Positions 55,216 to 64,000 are shown, counted from the stretch's first letter. The stretch is 64,000 bases of DNA from Acidobacteriota bacterium (GCA_016208495.1 JACQXX010000010.1:37935-101934); one strand, 5' to 3'. Notes: generated from the letters alone by a model not told the origin. Translations and numbers: made by a program.

Positions 55216-56697
55216 CTAAACGAGTCGTTTCTCTGGCGGGGCAAACGGGCATTTCTCGGAAAAATGCCCAACCCGATCTTGAACATTTTCAAATCTCGCT
55301 TTAGTGATGTTTCCCGTCAACCTTACCAGGACTTCGTCCAACGGATTGAGTGTATTGTTACCGGTATTAGAAATCGGAGGCTGTTCTTTGTCCTGGAGTG
55401 CCCGGCCTAAATGTCGGGCTTCGGCCAGTGGGCGGAGGGCATCGGTGGCCCGGGCAACATCTCTGAGTTTTTTTACCGCTTCAATGCCATCGTGGGCACC
55501 TGCCAGTGATTTTGTTCCCCCTCCACCGACTGCATTGCGGGGTAAATGCAGATGGTAGTGTCGCCACTGGTCAAGCCGGGTTTGCAAGGTCAACAACTCA
55601 CTGACCATCAGGTGAGTTAGAAAGTGTCGGTCATCATCCAGTTTGTGTTCATCTATCAACCGGATAATTTGAATCAAGTTCTCTTCGCCAAAGCACGCCT
55701 GACCTGACCGTTGTATGTGCTCCAGAAACGTCGTGCCAAGCTGCCGGTACAAATCTCGAAAGAAGTGATAGTGCAGGGTGACGGAATGGCTGCCGCTGGT
55801 TACGCCTAGATTTTCCCGGAATTTGTGGTAATCAGACGGCGTCAAATTCTGGGCAATTGGATCAATCGAACCAACCAGGACTGACATCAGAATATTGGCT
55901 GACCTCAAATACAGGGAGGCTTTATTGAGCGACCCATCGCGGATTGAACGGATGGCATATTCGATATGGTCGTTGAGTTCAGCGGTGATGATTTCAGGAA
56001 CCTGGTGTAAGCCTCGAAATTGAGTGAAAAAGGTGTCTCCGTTGAGTTTTCGCCCCAGGACCGCCTCACGAATATATGAAGATCCGACAAATGTGTCGTA
56101 ACTGGTGATTTCTTGCTGGACGCCAATCTCATAAAGACTGGTTTTCCAATAGCTTACTTCGTGCGCGTAGATTTTGAGCGATTGAATTATTCGAGAGAGC
56201 GGAACATCAACCGAGGAATCAGCAATTGCCTGGGTCACCTGAACGGGATGTTCCTCGATAAAACGAAGAAAAACCTGATTCAAATCGAGCAAAGCCTGGG
56301 AGTGTGCTTGAAACGCAGGTGAATCCTCGATTCGTAGCCAGGACCTGTCCCCTGAGGTCGTGCTGCCGCTGGCCAGCCGATAGGGTAAGATGCAGAGTTC
56401 TGAAAGGATTGACCCAAAGCCGCTTGCCCAGGCGAGCTTAACCACCGCGGTATGCAGATTCTCGTGCTGGATATCTTCGGCGGCTCTCGTTACCAGATCA
56501 GTCAAATTCAACAAAATGACTTCCACTGACTGAAAAACTGACCGGATACAACTCTCTGGTGACGCTTTTGGCAATGAATGATTATTTCTGGCAGCTTCAA
56601 GGAGAGGGATTGATTCCAGCTCGGAATATGTTTGAGCAATGACACCACGTTCGTTAAAACTCCACTGAGATTTTGTATCTTGTTCCATACCTTCCAC
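55216..56697 (-). CDS. Tryptophan 2,3-dioxygenase-superfamily heme protein
   Basis: 493 residues from GTG 56697; ATG 56688 is the alternative. The region from about 255 to 410 matches tryptophan 2,3-dioxygenase: SLYLRSANILMSVLVGSI, LTPSDYHKFRENLG with VTSGSHS (substrate-side FR..LG..SG..S), and QWRHYHLHLP (W378, R379, H382) where His would be the proximal heme ligand. GGGGTKSLAGA follows in place of the GTGGS loop. The distal-side His helix is not preserved (SVFQSVEVIL). The protein is far longer than TDO (about 280), with a helical N-terminal region and a Lys/Arg-rich tail. TDO relatives oxidise indoles or act as hydroxylases in natural-product pathways. The reaction here is unknown. Confidence 0.72.
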   Translation of the reverse strand: MEGMEQDTKSQWSFNERGVIAQTYSELESIPLLEAARNNHSLPKASPESCIRSVFQSVEVILLNLTDLVTRAAEDIQHENLHTAVVKLAWASGFGSILSELCILPYRLASGSTTSGDRSWLRIEDSPAFQAHSQALLDLNQVFLRFIEEHPVQVTQAIADSSVDVPLSRIIQSLKIYAHEVSYWKTSLYEIGVQQEITSYDTFVGSSYIREAVLGRKLNGDTFFTQFRGLHQVPEIITAELNDHIEYAIRSIRDGSLNKASLYLRSANILMSVLVGSIDPIAQNLTPSDYHKFRENLGVTSGSHSVTLHYHFFRDLYRQLGTTFLEHIQRSGQACFGEENLIQIIRLIDEHKLDDDRHFLTHLMVSELLTLQTRLDQWRHYHLHLPRNAVGGGGTKSLAGAHDGIEAVKKLRDVARATDALRPLAEARHLGRALQDKEQPPISNTGNNTLNPLDEVLVRLTGNITKARFENVQDRVGHFSEKCPFAPPEKRLV

Positions 56698-56901
56698 CCA
56701 ACCAATATCCTTCCAATCAATCGTTTAGAGATTTTTCTAAAATAACAAAACTCCAGGAGAAATCACAACTACTTGCCATTTCTGGCAGGCCGGCAGTCAA
56801 GGTCTTTTCACTTTTCCTCAAACTTGGAGTTGGCTTCGCTGAGCGGTCCGCAGTAGAGTGCCTTGTTCATCATTATCAATATAAAAAGGTACTCATTCAA
56901 A

Positions 56902-58155
56902 ATGTATCAGGATTTAGCTCTGCTCGAACGGTTGCTGGTTGAATATGTCCTCGGTCCCGATGCTCTCGGCCAATATGACCAGGGAGACATTGCCAAACGG
57001 TTTCTGGAACCGGCGGCGACCGGACTGGTTCATCTTTCAACCCAGTTCACCACCCAGCGTCAGGAATTCACCAAAAGTTACTGGCATGAAACTGAGCGGC
57101 TGGCCTATTTGCTCTATTACCTGCCGGTGAATTTTGCCAAAGCCTACGCTGTACTGACCGAACTCAATCACCGACCCGAAGTTTTTTCGCCTTCATTTCT
57201 GGCTCAGAATCCGATTCGGATTCTGGACATTGGGTGCGGACCGGGAACGGCCACCCTGGCCACCCTGGCATTCTTGAGCCGTCTTGATCTGGAGGCACCG
57301 CTCAATATTGAAATTGGTCTCTATGATTCATCGGTGAGTGTCTTGCAGGACGCCCAGGCGCTGATTCGGCACATGGTCAAGCAATTGAACCAGGATCAGG
57401 AGCAAATGCAGGTCAAAGTCATTCCCCAGCTTGGGAAGGTGGCTGAACTCCAGAAGCTGAAAATCAAAGAGCCAGCGTCACTGATTTGGATCAACAATGT
57501 ATTGAATGAAGCGATGTCGGCTGATCAATCTCCGGTTACCTGGCTGCAGCCTTTTCTTACCACCCACCTGGACACTCAGGGAACGTGCCTCATCATTGAA
57601 CCAGCCTTGCGGGAAACAACCCGGAACTTGATGCAGGTTCGGGATGAATTACTGGCAGGTGCTCCTGAATTCAATGTATTTGCGCCCTGCACGGCTGAAG
57701 GGACTTGCCGGATGCTGCGCGATGGCCGCGAGCGCGACTGGTGCCATAGCGACGTCGCCTGGAAGCGCCCGCAACTGGTTCGGCAGCTTGATACCATGAC
57801 TGGCCTCTGGAAGTCGGCGCTCAAATTTGCCTATCTGGCCCTGCGCCGTGATGGACTCCGACTCCACCAGGATCTGATGGCTGATACCGTCACGGTTGGG
57901 CGAGTGGTCAGTGATTTACTGAAGGAAAAGGGAAAAGAGAAAATTATTGCCTGTACGGCTGAGGAACTGGTGACGCTGGTCCGCCTCAAACGGGATCGAA
58001 GCAGCAAAAATCAGGTTTTCCATCGGCTGGAACGTGGACAACTGGTTTCTGCCCAGAACCTTCACCCAGGGAAACAGCCTCACGAGAGTCTGGTGCAGGC
58101 TGAATCAAGCCTCAAAGCTCAAGGACCGTTTCTGAAGAATGAGGTTAGTGGTTAG
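56902..58155 (+). CDS. Rsm22-like (METTL17 family) methyltransferase
   Basis: 417 residues from the ATG at 56902; an upstream in-frame start at 56863 lacks a ribosome site. SAM-binding Rossmann domain: IRILDIGCGPGTATLATLA, LIWINNVLNEAM, and TCLIIEPALRETTRNLMQVRD. The family-specific Cys block FAPCTAEGTCRML ... RDWCHSDVAWKRPQ provides three Cys, with a fourth candidate in KIIACTAEEL. Rsm22/METTL17 proteins assist small ribosomal subunit assembly, and METTL17 binds an Fe-S cluster. A bacterial role in rRNA methylation or ribosome assembly is inferred. It is divergent from the TDO-like gene over 204 bp. Its last codons and TAG stop lie in GGTTAGT heptads. Confidence 0.85.
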   Translation: MYQDLALLERLLVEYVLGPDALGQYDQGDIAKRFLEPAATGLVHLSTQFTTQRQEFTKSYWHETERLAYLLYYLPVNFAKAYAVLTELNHRPEVFSPSFLAQNPIRILDIGCGPGTATLATLAFLSRLDLEAPLNIEIGLYDSSVSVLQDAQALIRHMVKQLNQDQEQMQVKVIPQLGKVAELQKLKIKEPASLIWINNVLNEAMSADQSPVTWLQPFLTTHLDTQGTCLIIEPALRETTRNLMQVRDELLAGAPEFNVFAPCTAEGTCRMLRDGRERDWCHSDVAWKRPQLVRQLDTMTGLWKSALKFAYLALRRDGLRLHQDLMADTVTVGRVVSDLLKEKGKEKIIACTAEELVTLVRLKRDRSSKNQVFHRLERGQLVSAQNLHPGKQPHESLVQAESSLKAQGPFLKNEVSG

Positions 58156-58165
58156 TGGTTAGTGG

Positions 58166-58440
58166 TTAGGGACTGTAAAAAATCAACTTCCCGTTTTCGT
58201 TTGGGAATCAGGCATTTGGATTGAGCATCCCGGAGGGCTGCCGTTCGGATAGCCGGTGGTTGCTCAGCTACAGTGAGCTACCACCGGGAACAGGTTCGTT
58301 CTCTCCAGTTCTCCCCGCTTCGCCCGCGCCCCTGCGGGGCGCGGGCGAAGCGGGGGAGCAACAAGAGGTGGCCTTTGGATCCGGTGGTAGGCCCAAAGCG
58401 GCCAACCGACCGGCTATCCGAACGGCAACGCTTCGCGGTG
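58166..58440. mobile_element. MITE-like palindromic element, copy B
   Basis: 275 bp, a few percent different from copy A at 78-353. Its terminal inverted repeat is slightly longer: a 17-bp perfect pair CCGTTCGGATAGCCGGT at 58241-58257 and its complement at 58409-58425. The internal hairpins are the same. It follows a GGTTAGT array, as copy A does. Confidence 0.85.
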
Positions 58441-59198
58441 CAAAACCAAAACCTGGACGTGGCAGAAGGCGCCCCAGGAACTTATTTTTTAACGCTCCCT
58501 TAGTGATTAGAAATCAATACTTTCCAAGAACCAAACCAAAAATTCGCTTCAAAGACCGCCGCCGATCTGTTCGGGACACAAATCGCAACCGGGAATCTCC
58601 CAGGTCAGGAATAACAAGGCAACTTCCCCGAAAGTGACTTCCACTCAATTCTTTTCGTTCTTTTTGTCCTTTGGTTCTGGCTCAATCAACCATCTGGATG
58701 ACCAAAACCAAAGATCGGTACTTTGGGCAAACTTTAGGGAATGAAGAAAGTGGCTGGTGACTGGTTCTTCTGGTTGGTTTTATTTCATCCCTCATCCTTC
58801 ATCTCTCATCCCTTGGTTTCAGCCCTGTGTCTGGTTGACGTCGGCTCGAATTGAGACGATAATTTTTGCATTCAACATTTGCAGAAAAGTTCAATTTTTG
58901 GGCTGTAGATGCGAGTCTCAGGCAGCCTTTGCACCGTGTGTCTGAATCATGCCACCGGTTTTTCGGGCTAAAGACTGGCGAACTGAGAGCTGAAAAGCAC
59001 GGGCTGATTTTACTTTTCATTTCACCAGTTTACCTCAAACCCAATCGGTCCCAGCCCGATTTCTTCAGCCCCAAAAGGCTTTAACCATCGCACATTATCC
59101 GTTGAAAAGGTCATTCACAATTCTGATTTTGGTGACAAACGCCAATTGTTTGACTTCACTGTCCAATTTTTCGGACAGCGGAAAAGAGGTGGTCAGTT
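58441..59198. other. Long intergenic region upstream of prkA
   Basis: No gene recognised in 758 bp. TCATCCC heptads occur at about 58784-58810 and CAGCCCGATTTCTTCAGCCCC near 59055-59075. A small hairpin CTGTCC / GGACAG (59159-59178) lies just ahead of the AAGAGG ribosome site (59184-59189) of prkA and may influence its translation. Confidence 0.5.
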
Positions 59199-62100
59199 AT
59201 GGAACACAAAGAAACAGAGAAGAAACCCAGCATCACCGAACTGTTGCAGGCTCACCGTCGCGAACGCGAGTCACTGCACTGGGAAGGAACGTTTCGCGAG
59301 TACTTTGAGATGGTGGTGCAAAATCCAAAGCTTTCGCAATTGGCTCACGCCCGGATTTGCGAGATGATCCTGTCTGCGGGGGTCACGAAACTCAACGAAG
59401 GCACCCGCGACGAAGTTACCCGCTATAACTTCTTTAGCGAAGAACTCTATGGCATTGACGAAGCGATTGAGCAACTGGTCGAGTATTTCAAATCGGCAGC
59501 CCAGCGGCTCGAAGTCCGCAAGCGCATTCTGTTGCTGATGGGCCCGGTCGGCGGGGGCAAATCAACGATTGTGACGCTGCTCAAACGCGGTCTGGAAAAG
59601 TGGACGCACACCGAACATGGCGCCGTCTATGCCATTAAAGGCTGCCCGATGCATGGCGACCCACTACACCTGGTTCCAGCCGACCTTCGGAAAGTCATTG
59701 ACAAACATTATGGCATCTACATTGAAGGCGAACTCAGCCCCCAGGCCCGCTATGACCTGGAGCACACCTACGGTGGGAAACACGAAGATGTGCTGATCGA
59801 ACGCATTGTCTATTCTGAAAAGGACCGGATTGGGATTGGGACCTTTGCTCCGTCGGACCCGAAATGTGTGGTGGGCAACACGATTTTGCTCACTGATCAA
59901 GGCATGTTCCGATTTGACGAACTCCAATCCCGGCTTCAAGCCGAAGAAGACGAATTTGTACCCTTTAACCTGACGGTCAATGGCCGGGCTGGTCGTGAAA
60001 CCACGTCGCATTTCTACAATGGCGGCATCAAACCCACCCGAAAAATCAAAACCCGACTTGGCTTTGAACTCGAAGGCTCGCTGGTCCATCCAGTGCTGGT
60101 ATTGAAGGACGGAGAGGCTCGCTGGACCAAACTGGCTGATCTGAACGTCGGGGATTGTGTCGCCTTACAGCGTGGCCAGCAGATGTTTGGTTCGACCACG
60201 ACGCTCCCGGTTTTTGAGTACACCGGACCATCCAGTCGTGGCCAGAACAAGAATTTAACCCTGCCGACTGAACTGACCTCCGATCTCGCGCGCTTGCTGG
60301 GCTACATCGTGGCTGAAGGATCACTGACCGACACGGCGCTCTGGATTACCAACGCCACGCCGTGTGTCCTTGATGACATCCGTGATATTTGCCGGCAGCT
60401 CTTTTCGGTGGAACCAAAGACCTACACCAAAGCTGGTACACCAGCGGTTTCGCTTTCAATTTCTTCGGTCAAGCTGGTGCACTGGCTTGAAACCGTGTGT
60501 GGCATCACTCGCGGGGCAGCCAGCAAGCGGACGCCGCAGATTATTTCAAGTGCGCCGAAAGAGCTGATGCTGGCGTTTTTCGAAGGTCTTTTCTGGGGTG
60601 ACGGCACCATCAGCGCCCGTGGCCGACTGGGCAGCAACCGCTTTAAAATTGCAACGGCATCTCGTGAGCTGGCGACCCAATTGCAAGTGGCCCTGTTGAA
60701 TATGGGCATTGTGGCGGCAGTCCATGAAGAGCACATCAAAGGCAAGTTCACTGCTTACTCCGTGATTGTCACCGGAGACGCTGTGGTTGACCTGATTGAG
60801 TTAATTCCATCACTTCGAGACAAATGCACCGATGACCCGTCACGGCTGGCGCTCAAGCGGGGACGGACCAATTTCAACGTCATTCCCGAAATGCACTCCG
60901 CCGTGCACGCCCTGATGCAGGAAGCCCGCCGCCAGGGTCAATCACTGTCAACCTTCCGGCGCTATGCCACGACAGCCGCCTGGGGACGGAACCTGACGCC
61001 ACAGTCCTTAACCCGGCTGATTGAAGAATCTGAATGGTTGCTGGGCGACGCCTCCCCAGCCCTGGAGCTTTTGCGCGAGCGGCGGGATGAAAACCTGCTC
61101 TGGCTCGAAGTGCAAAGCATTACCGAAGGTCACGCCCACGTCTATGACCTGACCGTTCCCGGAACGCATTCCTTCTGTGCCAACGGCTTTATCAACCACA
61201 ACAGCCAGGACATTTCTGAATTGACCGGCTCCATTGATCTTTCCTCCATCGGCGAAGTCGGTGTGGAAAGTGATCCCCGCGCATACCGATTCGACGGAGA
61301 ACTTAACATTGCGAATCGGGGGATTATGGAGTTTATAGAAATGCTAAAGTGCGTCTGCTCAACAACTTATCTTAATACATCTCAAGGAATATGTCAAGTA
61401 TCTGAATTACTTCCTTTTGGTGCTCGTAAACGACAAAATTCCCAACTGCGAGTTGATGTTCAAACTCGAAATGGGATTTGGAATACAACCCAGGTGATTA
61501 ACAATGGTGAAGGGCCTTCCATCAAGATTCGAACGCGGAAAGGCTTTAAGCTTGAAGGTGCTCCAGAACACCGTATTTGGGTGCTTTCAGCACGTGGCCA
61601 GTTTGAATGGCGGGCTCTAAAAGACCTTGAATCAACAGACTTTGTGGCAATAAACCGAAAAGGGTATTGGACCACTGAATATCCTGAATTGGCTCCGTTT
61701 AAGTCACAATCAATAGGCAATCTCGCAAAGGTTTTGCCAGATAAAATTGATACCAGTTTGGCTCGATTGCTTGGTTACTTTGTGGCTGAGGGGTGTTATC
61801 TAAAGGGTACCGGGAGACGGGATAAAGGAATTTTGATTACAAATCAAAACCCTCAAGTTATTGCCGATTTAAAAGAAATCTTCGCCGCCTATGATCTAAA
61901 GGTTTGCTCAGATGAAAAAGGTCACCATGCTGTTTACAATGTAGGGTTAGCCGATTTATTCCATCAGTTTGGTTTTGATGGCCGCCGGGCACACGAAAAA
62001 CACATCCCTCAAATCATCCGCCGCTCACCCAAAGAAATCATGTCGGCCTTTTTGCGGGCGTATTTTGACGGGGATGGTACGGCAACCACTTATGTTGCGT

Positions 62101-63827
62101 GCAATACCGCCTCCGAACAGCTTGCCGAACAGCTTCAAATTGTGTTGCTCAACTATGGAATCATCAGCAAGTGTCAGCGGCATTTTAATGAAAAATACCA
62201 GCGCACGTACTACATGATCCAGATTGACAGCGAAAACATCGCCATTTTCAATCGGGAAATCGGCTTTGGGATTGATTACAAACGCGAACTGGCTGAAAAG
62301 CTGGAAGCTGAAGACCACATTGCCCATCGCGACACGGTTCCAAATCTGCAGGTTCACTGGAGCCAGGTGCAACAGGAATTGCAGGTGGCGGCCAAAGCGG
62401 CGGTGGCAGCAGCCGGACTCGGGTATCGTGACCGGTTTGGCGCCCGGCAGTTGATCGGAGATATGAATTACGAGCAGCTCTGGCGCTTTGCAAAGGGCAA
62501 GTCCGCTCCGTCATATCAAATCGCCAAAACCATTGCCGAAGTGGCCAGCGAGCACGTGGCCGTTCCCGAACCGATTTTTTCCGCGCTCGAATCCCAGTAT
62601 TTCTTTGATGAAGTTGAAGAAAAGACCGAAGGCCGGTGCGATTTGTGGGATTTCCACGTCCCCGAAGAGCATTCGTATGTCGGCAACGGCTTTGTCAATC
62701 ACAACTGCGACGAGAAATTTCTGTATTCATTGCTGACGCTGTCACAGGAGCAATCAATTAAGACGGGCCGTTACGCGATGATTTACGCCGATGAGGTCAT
62801 CGTCTCGCACACCAACGAAAACGAATACCAGTCATTTGTCGGCAACAAGAAGAACGAGGCCCTCCAGGATCGCATCATCATGATCCGCGTGCCCTATAAC
62901 CTGAAGGTTTCCGAAGAAGAGCGGATCTATAAAAAGCTCCTGCAGCAGAGCGAACTCCGCCAGGTCCATATTGCTCCGTACACGTTGCACGTCGCGGCAA
63001 TTTTTGCCGTTTTGACCCGGCTTGAACCACCCAAACGCGCCAACGTGGACATTCTGAAGAAAATGAAGCTCTATGACGGTGAAGACGTCGAAGGCTTTAA
63101 GAGCAAGGATGTCAAAGAGTTAAAGGCAGAAACGGTGCGGGAGGGAATGTTTGGGATTTCCCCACGCTACATCATCAACCGGCTCTCAAATGCGTTGATC
63201 AAGGAAGGACGCAAGTACATCACGGCGATTGATGCCCTGCGGGCCATCCGCGACGGGTTTGATCAGCACACGGGCATCAATGCTGAAGAGCGCGAACGGT
63301 ATTTGAACCTCATCACCATGGCGCGCAAGGAATATGACGAAATCGCCAAGCTCGAAGTCCAGCGAGCATTTGTCTATTCGTTTGAAGAAATGGCCAAGAG
63401 CATTTGTGACAACTATCTGGACAACGTCGAAGCCTACTGCAATAAGGAAAAGATCAAAGACGCCCTGACTGAAGAGGAGCTTGAGCCAGATGAAAAACTG
63501 ATGCGCTCGATTGAAGAGCAAATCGGGATTTCAGAAAACGCCAAGAACACCTTCCGTCAGGAAATCCTGATTCGCATTTCGACCTATGCCCGCAAAGGCA
63601 AACGGTTTGAATACAATTCACACGAACGGCTCAAAGAAGCCATTGAGAAGAAAATCTTTTCCGACCTCAAAGATGTGGTCAAGATCACGACTTCGGCCAA
63701 ATCACCCGATCCGGATCAACTCCGGCGGATTAACGAAGTGATTGACCGGCTGGTCCGTGAGCATGGCTACACGACGGAAAGCGCCAACGATTTGCTCAAC
63801 TATGTTGGCACATTGCTGTCGCGGTAG
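59199..63827 (+). CDS. prkA: PrkA serine protein kinase precursor containing two inteins
   Basis: 1,542 codons. The exteins are residues 1-222, 669-717 and 1170-1542 and sum to 644, the size of ordinary PrkA. Extein 1 has Walker A GPVGGGKS (115-122) of the AAA+ domain. Extein 2 holds SQDISELTGSIDLSSIGEVG and the Walker-B-like GIMEFIEMLK. Extein 3 begins CDEKFLYSLLTLSQEQ and ends with the conserved kinase-like C-terminal region (ANDLLNYVGTLLS). PrkA is an AAA+ serine kinase or protease-like regulator used in stress response and sporulation, usually with YhbH and SpoVR. Neither partner is seen in the 170 bp that remain. AAGAGG is 9 bp before the ATG. A functional kinase requires both inteins to splice. 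Confidence 0.95.
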   Translation: MEHKETEKKPSITELLQAHRRERESLHWEGTFREYFEMVVQNPKLSQLAHARICEMILSAGVTKLNEGTRDEVTRYNFFSEELYGIDEAIEQLVEYFKSAAQRLEVRKRILLLMGPVGGGKSTIVTLLKRGLEKWTHTEHGAVYAIKGCPMHGDPLHLVPADLRKVIDKHYGIYIEGELSPQARYDLEHTYGGKHEDVLIERIVYSEKDRIGIGTFAPSDPKCVVGNTILLTDQGMFRFDELQSRLQAEEDEFVPFNLTVNGRAGRETTSHFYNGGIKPTRKIKTRLGFELEGSLVHPVLVLKDGEARWTKLADLNVGDCVALQRGQQMFGSTTTLPVFEYTGPSSRGQNKNLTLPTELTSDLARLLGYIVAEGSLTDTALWITNATPCVLDDIRDICRQLFSVEPKTYTKAGTPAVSLSISSVKLVHWLETVCGITRGAASKRTPQIISSAPKELMLAFFEGLFWGDGTISARGRLGSNRFKIATASRELATQLQVALLNMGIVAAVHEEHIKGKFTAYSVIVTGDAVVDLIELIPSLRDKCTDDPSRLALKRGRTNFNVIPEMHSAVHALMQEARRQGQSLSTFRRYATTAAWGRNLTPQSLTRLIEESEWLLGDASPALELLRERRDENLLWLEVQSITEGHAHVYDLTVPGTHSFCANGFINHNSQDISELTGSIDLSSIGEVGVESDPRAYRFDGELNIANRGIMEFIEMLKCVCSTTYLNTSQGICQVSELLPFGARKRQNSQLRVDVQTRNGIWNTTQVINNGEGPSIKIRTRKGFKLEGAPEHRIWVLSARGQFEWRALKDLESTDFVAINRKGYWTTEYPELAPFKSQSIGNLAKVLPDKIDTSLARLLGYFVAEGCYLKGTGRRDKGILITNQNPQVIADLKEIFAAYDLKVCSDEKGHHAVYNVGLADLFHQFGFDGRRAHEKHIPQIIRRSPKEIMSAFLRAYFDGDGTATTYVACNTASEQLAEQLQIVLLNYGIISKCQRHFNEKYQRTYYMIQIDSENIAIFNREIGFGIDYKRELAEKLEAEDHIAHRDTVPNLQVHWSQVQQELQVAAKAAVAAAGLGYRDRFGARQLIGDMNYEQLWRFAKGKSAPSYQIAKTIAEVASEHVAVPEPIFSALESQYFFDEVEEKTEGRCDLWDFHVPEEHSYVGNGFVNHNCDEKFLYSLLTLSQEQSIKTGRYAMIYADEVIVSHTNENEYQSFVGNKKNEALQDRIIMIRVPYNLKVSEEERIYKKLLQQSELRQVHIAPYTLHVAAIFAVLTRLEPPKRANVDILKKMKLYDGEDVEGFKSKDVKELKAETVREGMFGISPRYIINRLSNALIKEGRKYITAIDALRAIRDGFDQHTGINAEERERYLNLITMARKEYDEIAKLEVQRAFVYSFEEMAKSICDNYLDNVEAYCNKEKIKDALTEEELEPDEKLMRSIEEQIGISENAKNTFRQEILIRISTYARKGKRFEYNSHERLKEAIEKKIFSDLKDVVKITTSAKSPDPDQLRRINEVIDRLVREHGYTTESANDLLNYVGTLLSR
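59865..61202 (+). other. Intein 1 in PrkA (LAGLIDADG type)
   Basis: 446 residues (223-668 of the precursor). It starts with Cys (CVVGNTILLTDQG), has a block-B-like EGSLVHPVLVL with the His, and ends HSFCANGFINHN with the penultimate His and last Asn; the +1 residue is the native Ser of SQDISEL. Two LAGLIDADG motifs, LARLLGYIVAEGSL and FFEGLFWGDGTIS, indicate a homing endonuclease. Both catalytic acids (E in VAEG, D in WGDG) look intact, so splicing and homing may be active. It is inserted between DPK and SQD, near the nucleotide site. GC content resembles the host gene (36 of 60 G+C at 60601-60660). Confidence 0.95.
61350..62705 (+). other. Intein 2 in PrkA (LAGLIDADG type)
   Basis: 452 residues (718-1169). 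It starts CVCSTTYLNTSQG and has EGAPEHRIWVL as block B. It ends HSYVGNGFVNHN, and the +1 residue is the native Cys of CDEKFLY. The LAGLIDADG motifs are LARLLGYFVAEGCY and FLRAYFDGDGTAT, with acids present. It is inserted right after the Walker-B-like helix EMLK. The first 600 bp are AT-rich (21 of 60 G+C at 61381-61440), whereas the last part is like the host (35 of 60 at 62341-62400). This indicates a mosaic or recent origin. Confidence 0.95.
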
Positions 63828-63883
63828 GGGCACGTCATCGAGAAAGCAAAAACTGATTTGGGTGCGGCTACTTTGAGTTAAGA

Positions 63884-64000
63884 TCAAGCGGCGGCGGCAA
63901 GTTCCATCTTTGTAACAGGTTGTGAAGAAGATGATCCATACAATCGTTGATGTAGTTGTCGGCGGTAAAAGGCCCAAAAAGCTGGCCAATCGTGGTTGAG
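63884..64000 (-). CDS. Possible 3' end of a gene entering from the right edge
   Basis: An open minus-strand frame runs from the window edge to a TGA at 63884-63886, giving 38 residues (DWPAFWAFYRRQLHQRLYG ... ending ELAAAA). The aromatic and basic composition looks coding, but the family is not recognised. It converges with prkA. Only the sequence to the right could confirm it. Confidence 0.3.
   Translation of the reverse strand, partial: LNHDWPAFWAFYRRQLHQRLYGSSSSQPVTKMELAAAA

Noticed and set aside
58441..59198. Small genes in the gap before prkA
   Set aside because: Short open frames here lack ribosome sites and family similarity and run through repeat fragments.

Overview
The window is chromosomal DNA of a Gram-negative-type bacterium, most likely an acidobacterium (Blastocatellia-like). 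The lineage call is inference. It rests on a 1,157-residue Oar-like TonB-dependent receptor with a carboxypeptidase-regulatory N-terminus, on Mpl and Aat (Gram-negative peptidoglycan recycling and N-end-rule enzymes), and on DUF4388/receiver regulators. There is no phage, CRISPR array, rRNA or intact insertion sequence. One tRNA (Asn, GTT) is present.

Layout. 1-9.2 kb: a palindromic mobile repeat that truncates an AtuA-type gene, a helix-hairpin-helix protein, a DUF4388/receiver regulator, small TPR and DinB-fold genes, and a MoxR/ChlI-like ATPase paired with a VWA protein. 9.5-20.8 kb: a DegT-family aminotransferase, the TonB-dependent receptor, an enoyl-CoA hydratase, a PafA-like phosphatase, a Fic protein that has lost its active-site motif, and a secreted FN3/Kre9-like protein. 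21-26 kb: recF-gyrB, an RluD-family pseudouridine synthase and tRNA-Asn. 26-34 kb, minus strand: Mpl with a DHH phosphoesterase, an M16 peptidase pair (one active, one lacking the zinc motif), and a second DUF4388/receiver regulator. 34-41 kb, minus strand: a putative Pel-like exopolysaccharide/envelope locus with an ExeA-like ATPase fused to an HlyD-type adaptor, a polytopic membrane protein, a GH114 glycosidase and a PelF-like glycosyltransferase. 41.5-54 kb: a SEDS protein, a secreted matrixin, peptidase E, Aat, a 1,373-residue NHL protein and RecA. 54-58 kb: an ATP-grasp-like protein with a tryptophan-dioxygenase-superfamily heme protein, divergent from an Rsm22-like methyltransferase. 59-63.8 kb: PrkA serine kinase interrupted by two LAGLIDADG inteins; removing both leaves exactly 644 residues.

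The most striking global feature is the intergenic DNA. Nearly every gap carries short tandem arrays with a 7-bp period and many different unit sequences (GGTTAGT, GGGTTCA, GAATGAA, GCGAGTA, GGGCTGA, CCACTAA and others). They are often arranged as facing inverted arms and often begin on the stop codon of the neighbouring gene. REP-like palindromes and a 276-bp element with terminal inverted repeats and a 24-bp perfect hairpin also recur. The leading candidates for something undescribed are the ATPase-HlyD fusion locus, the dioxygenase/ATP-grasp gene pair, the double-intein PrkA and the inverted heptad cassettes.
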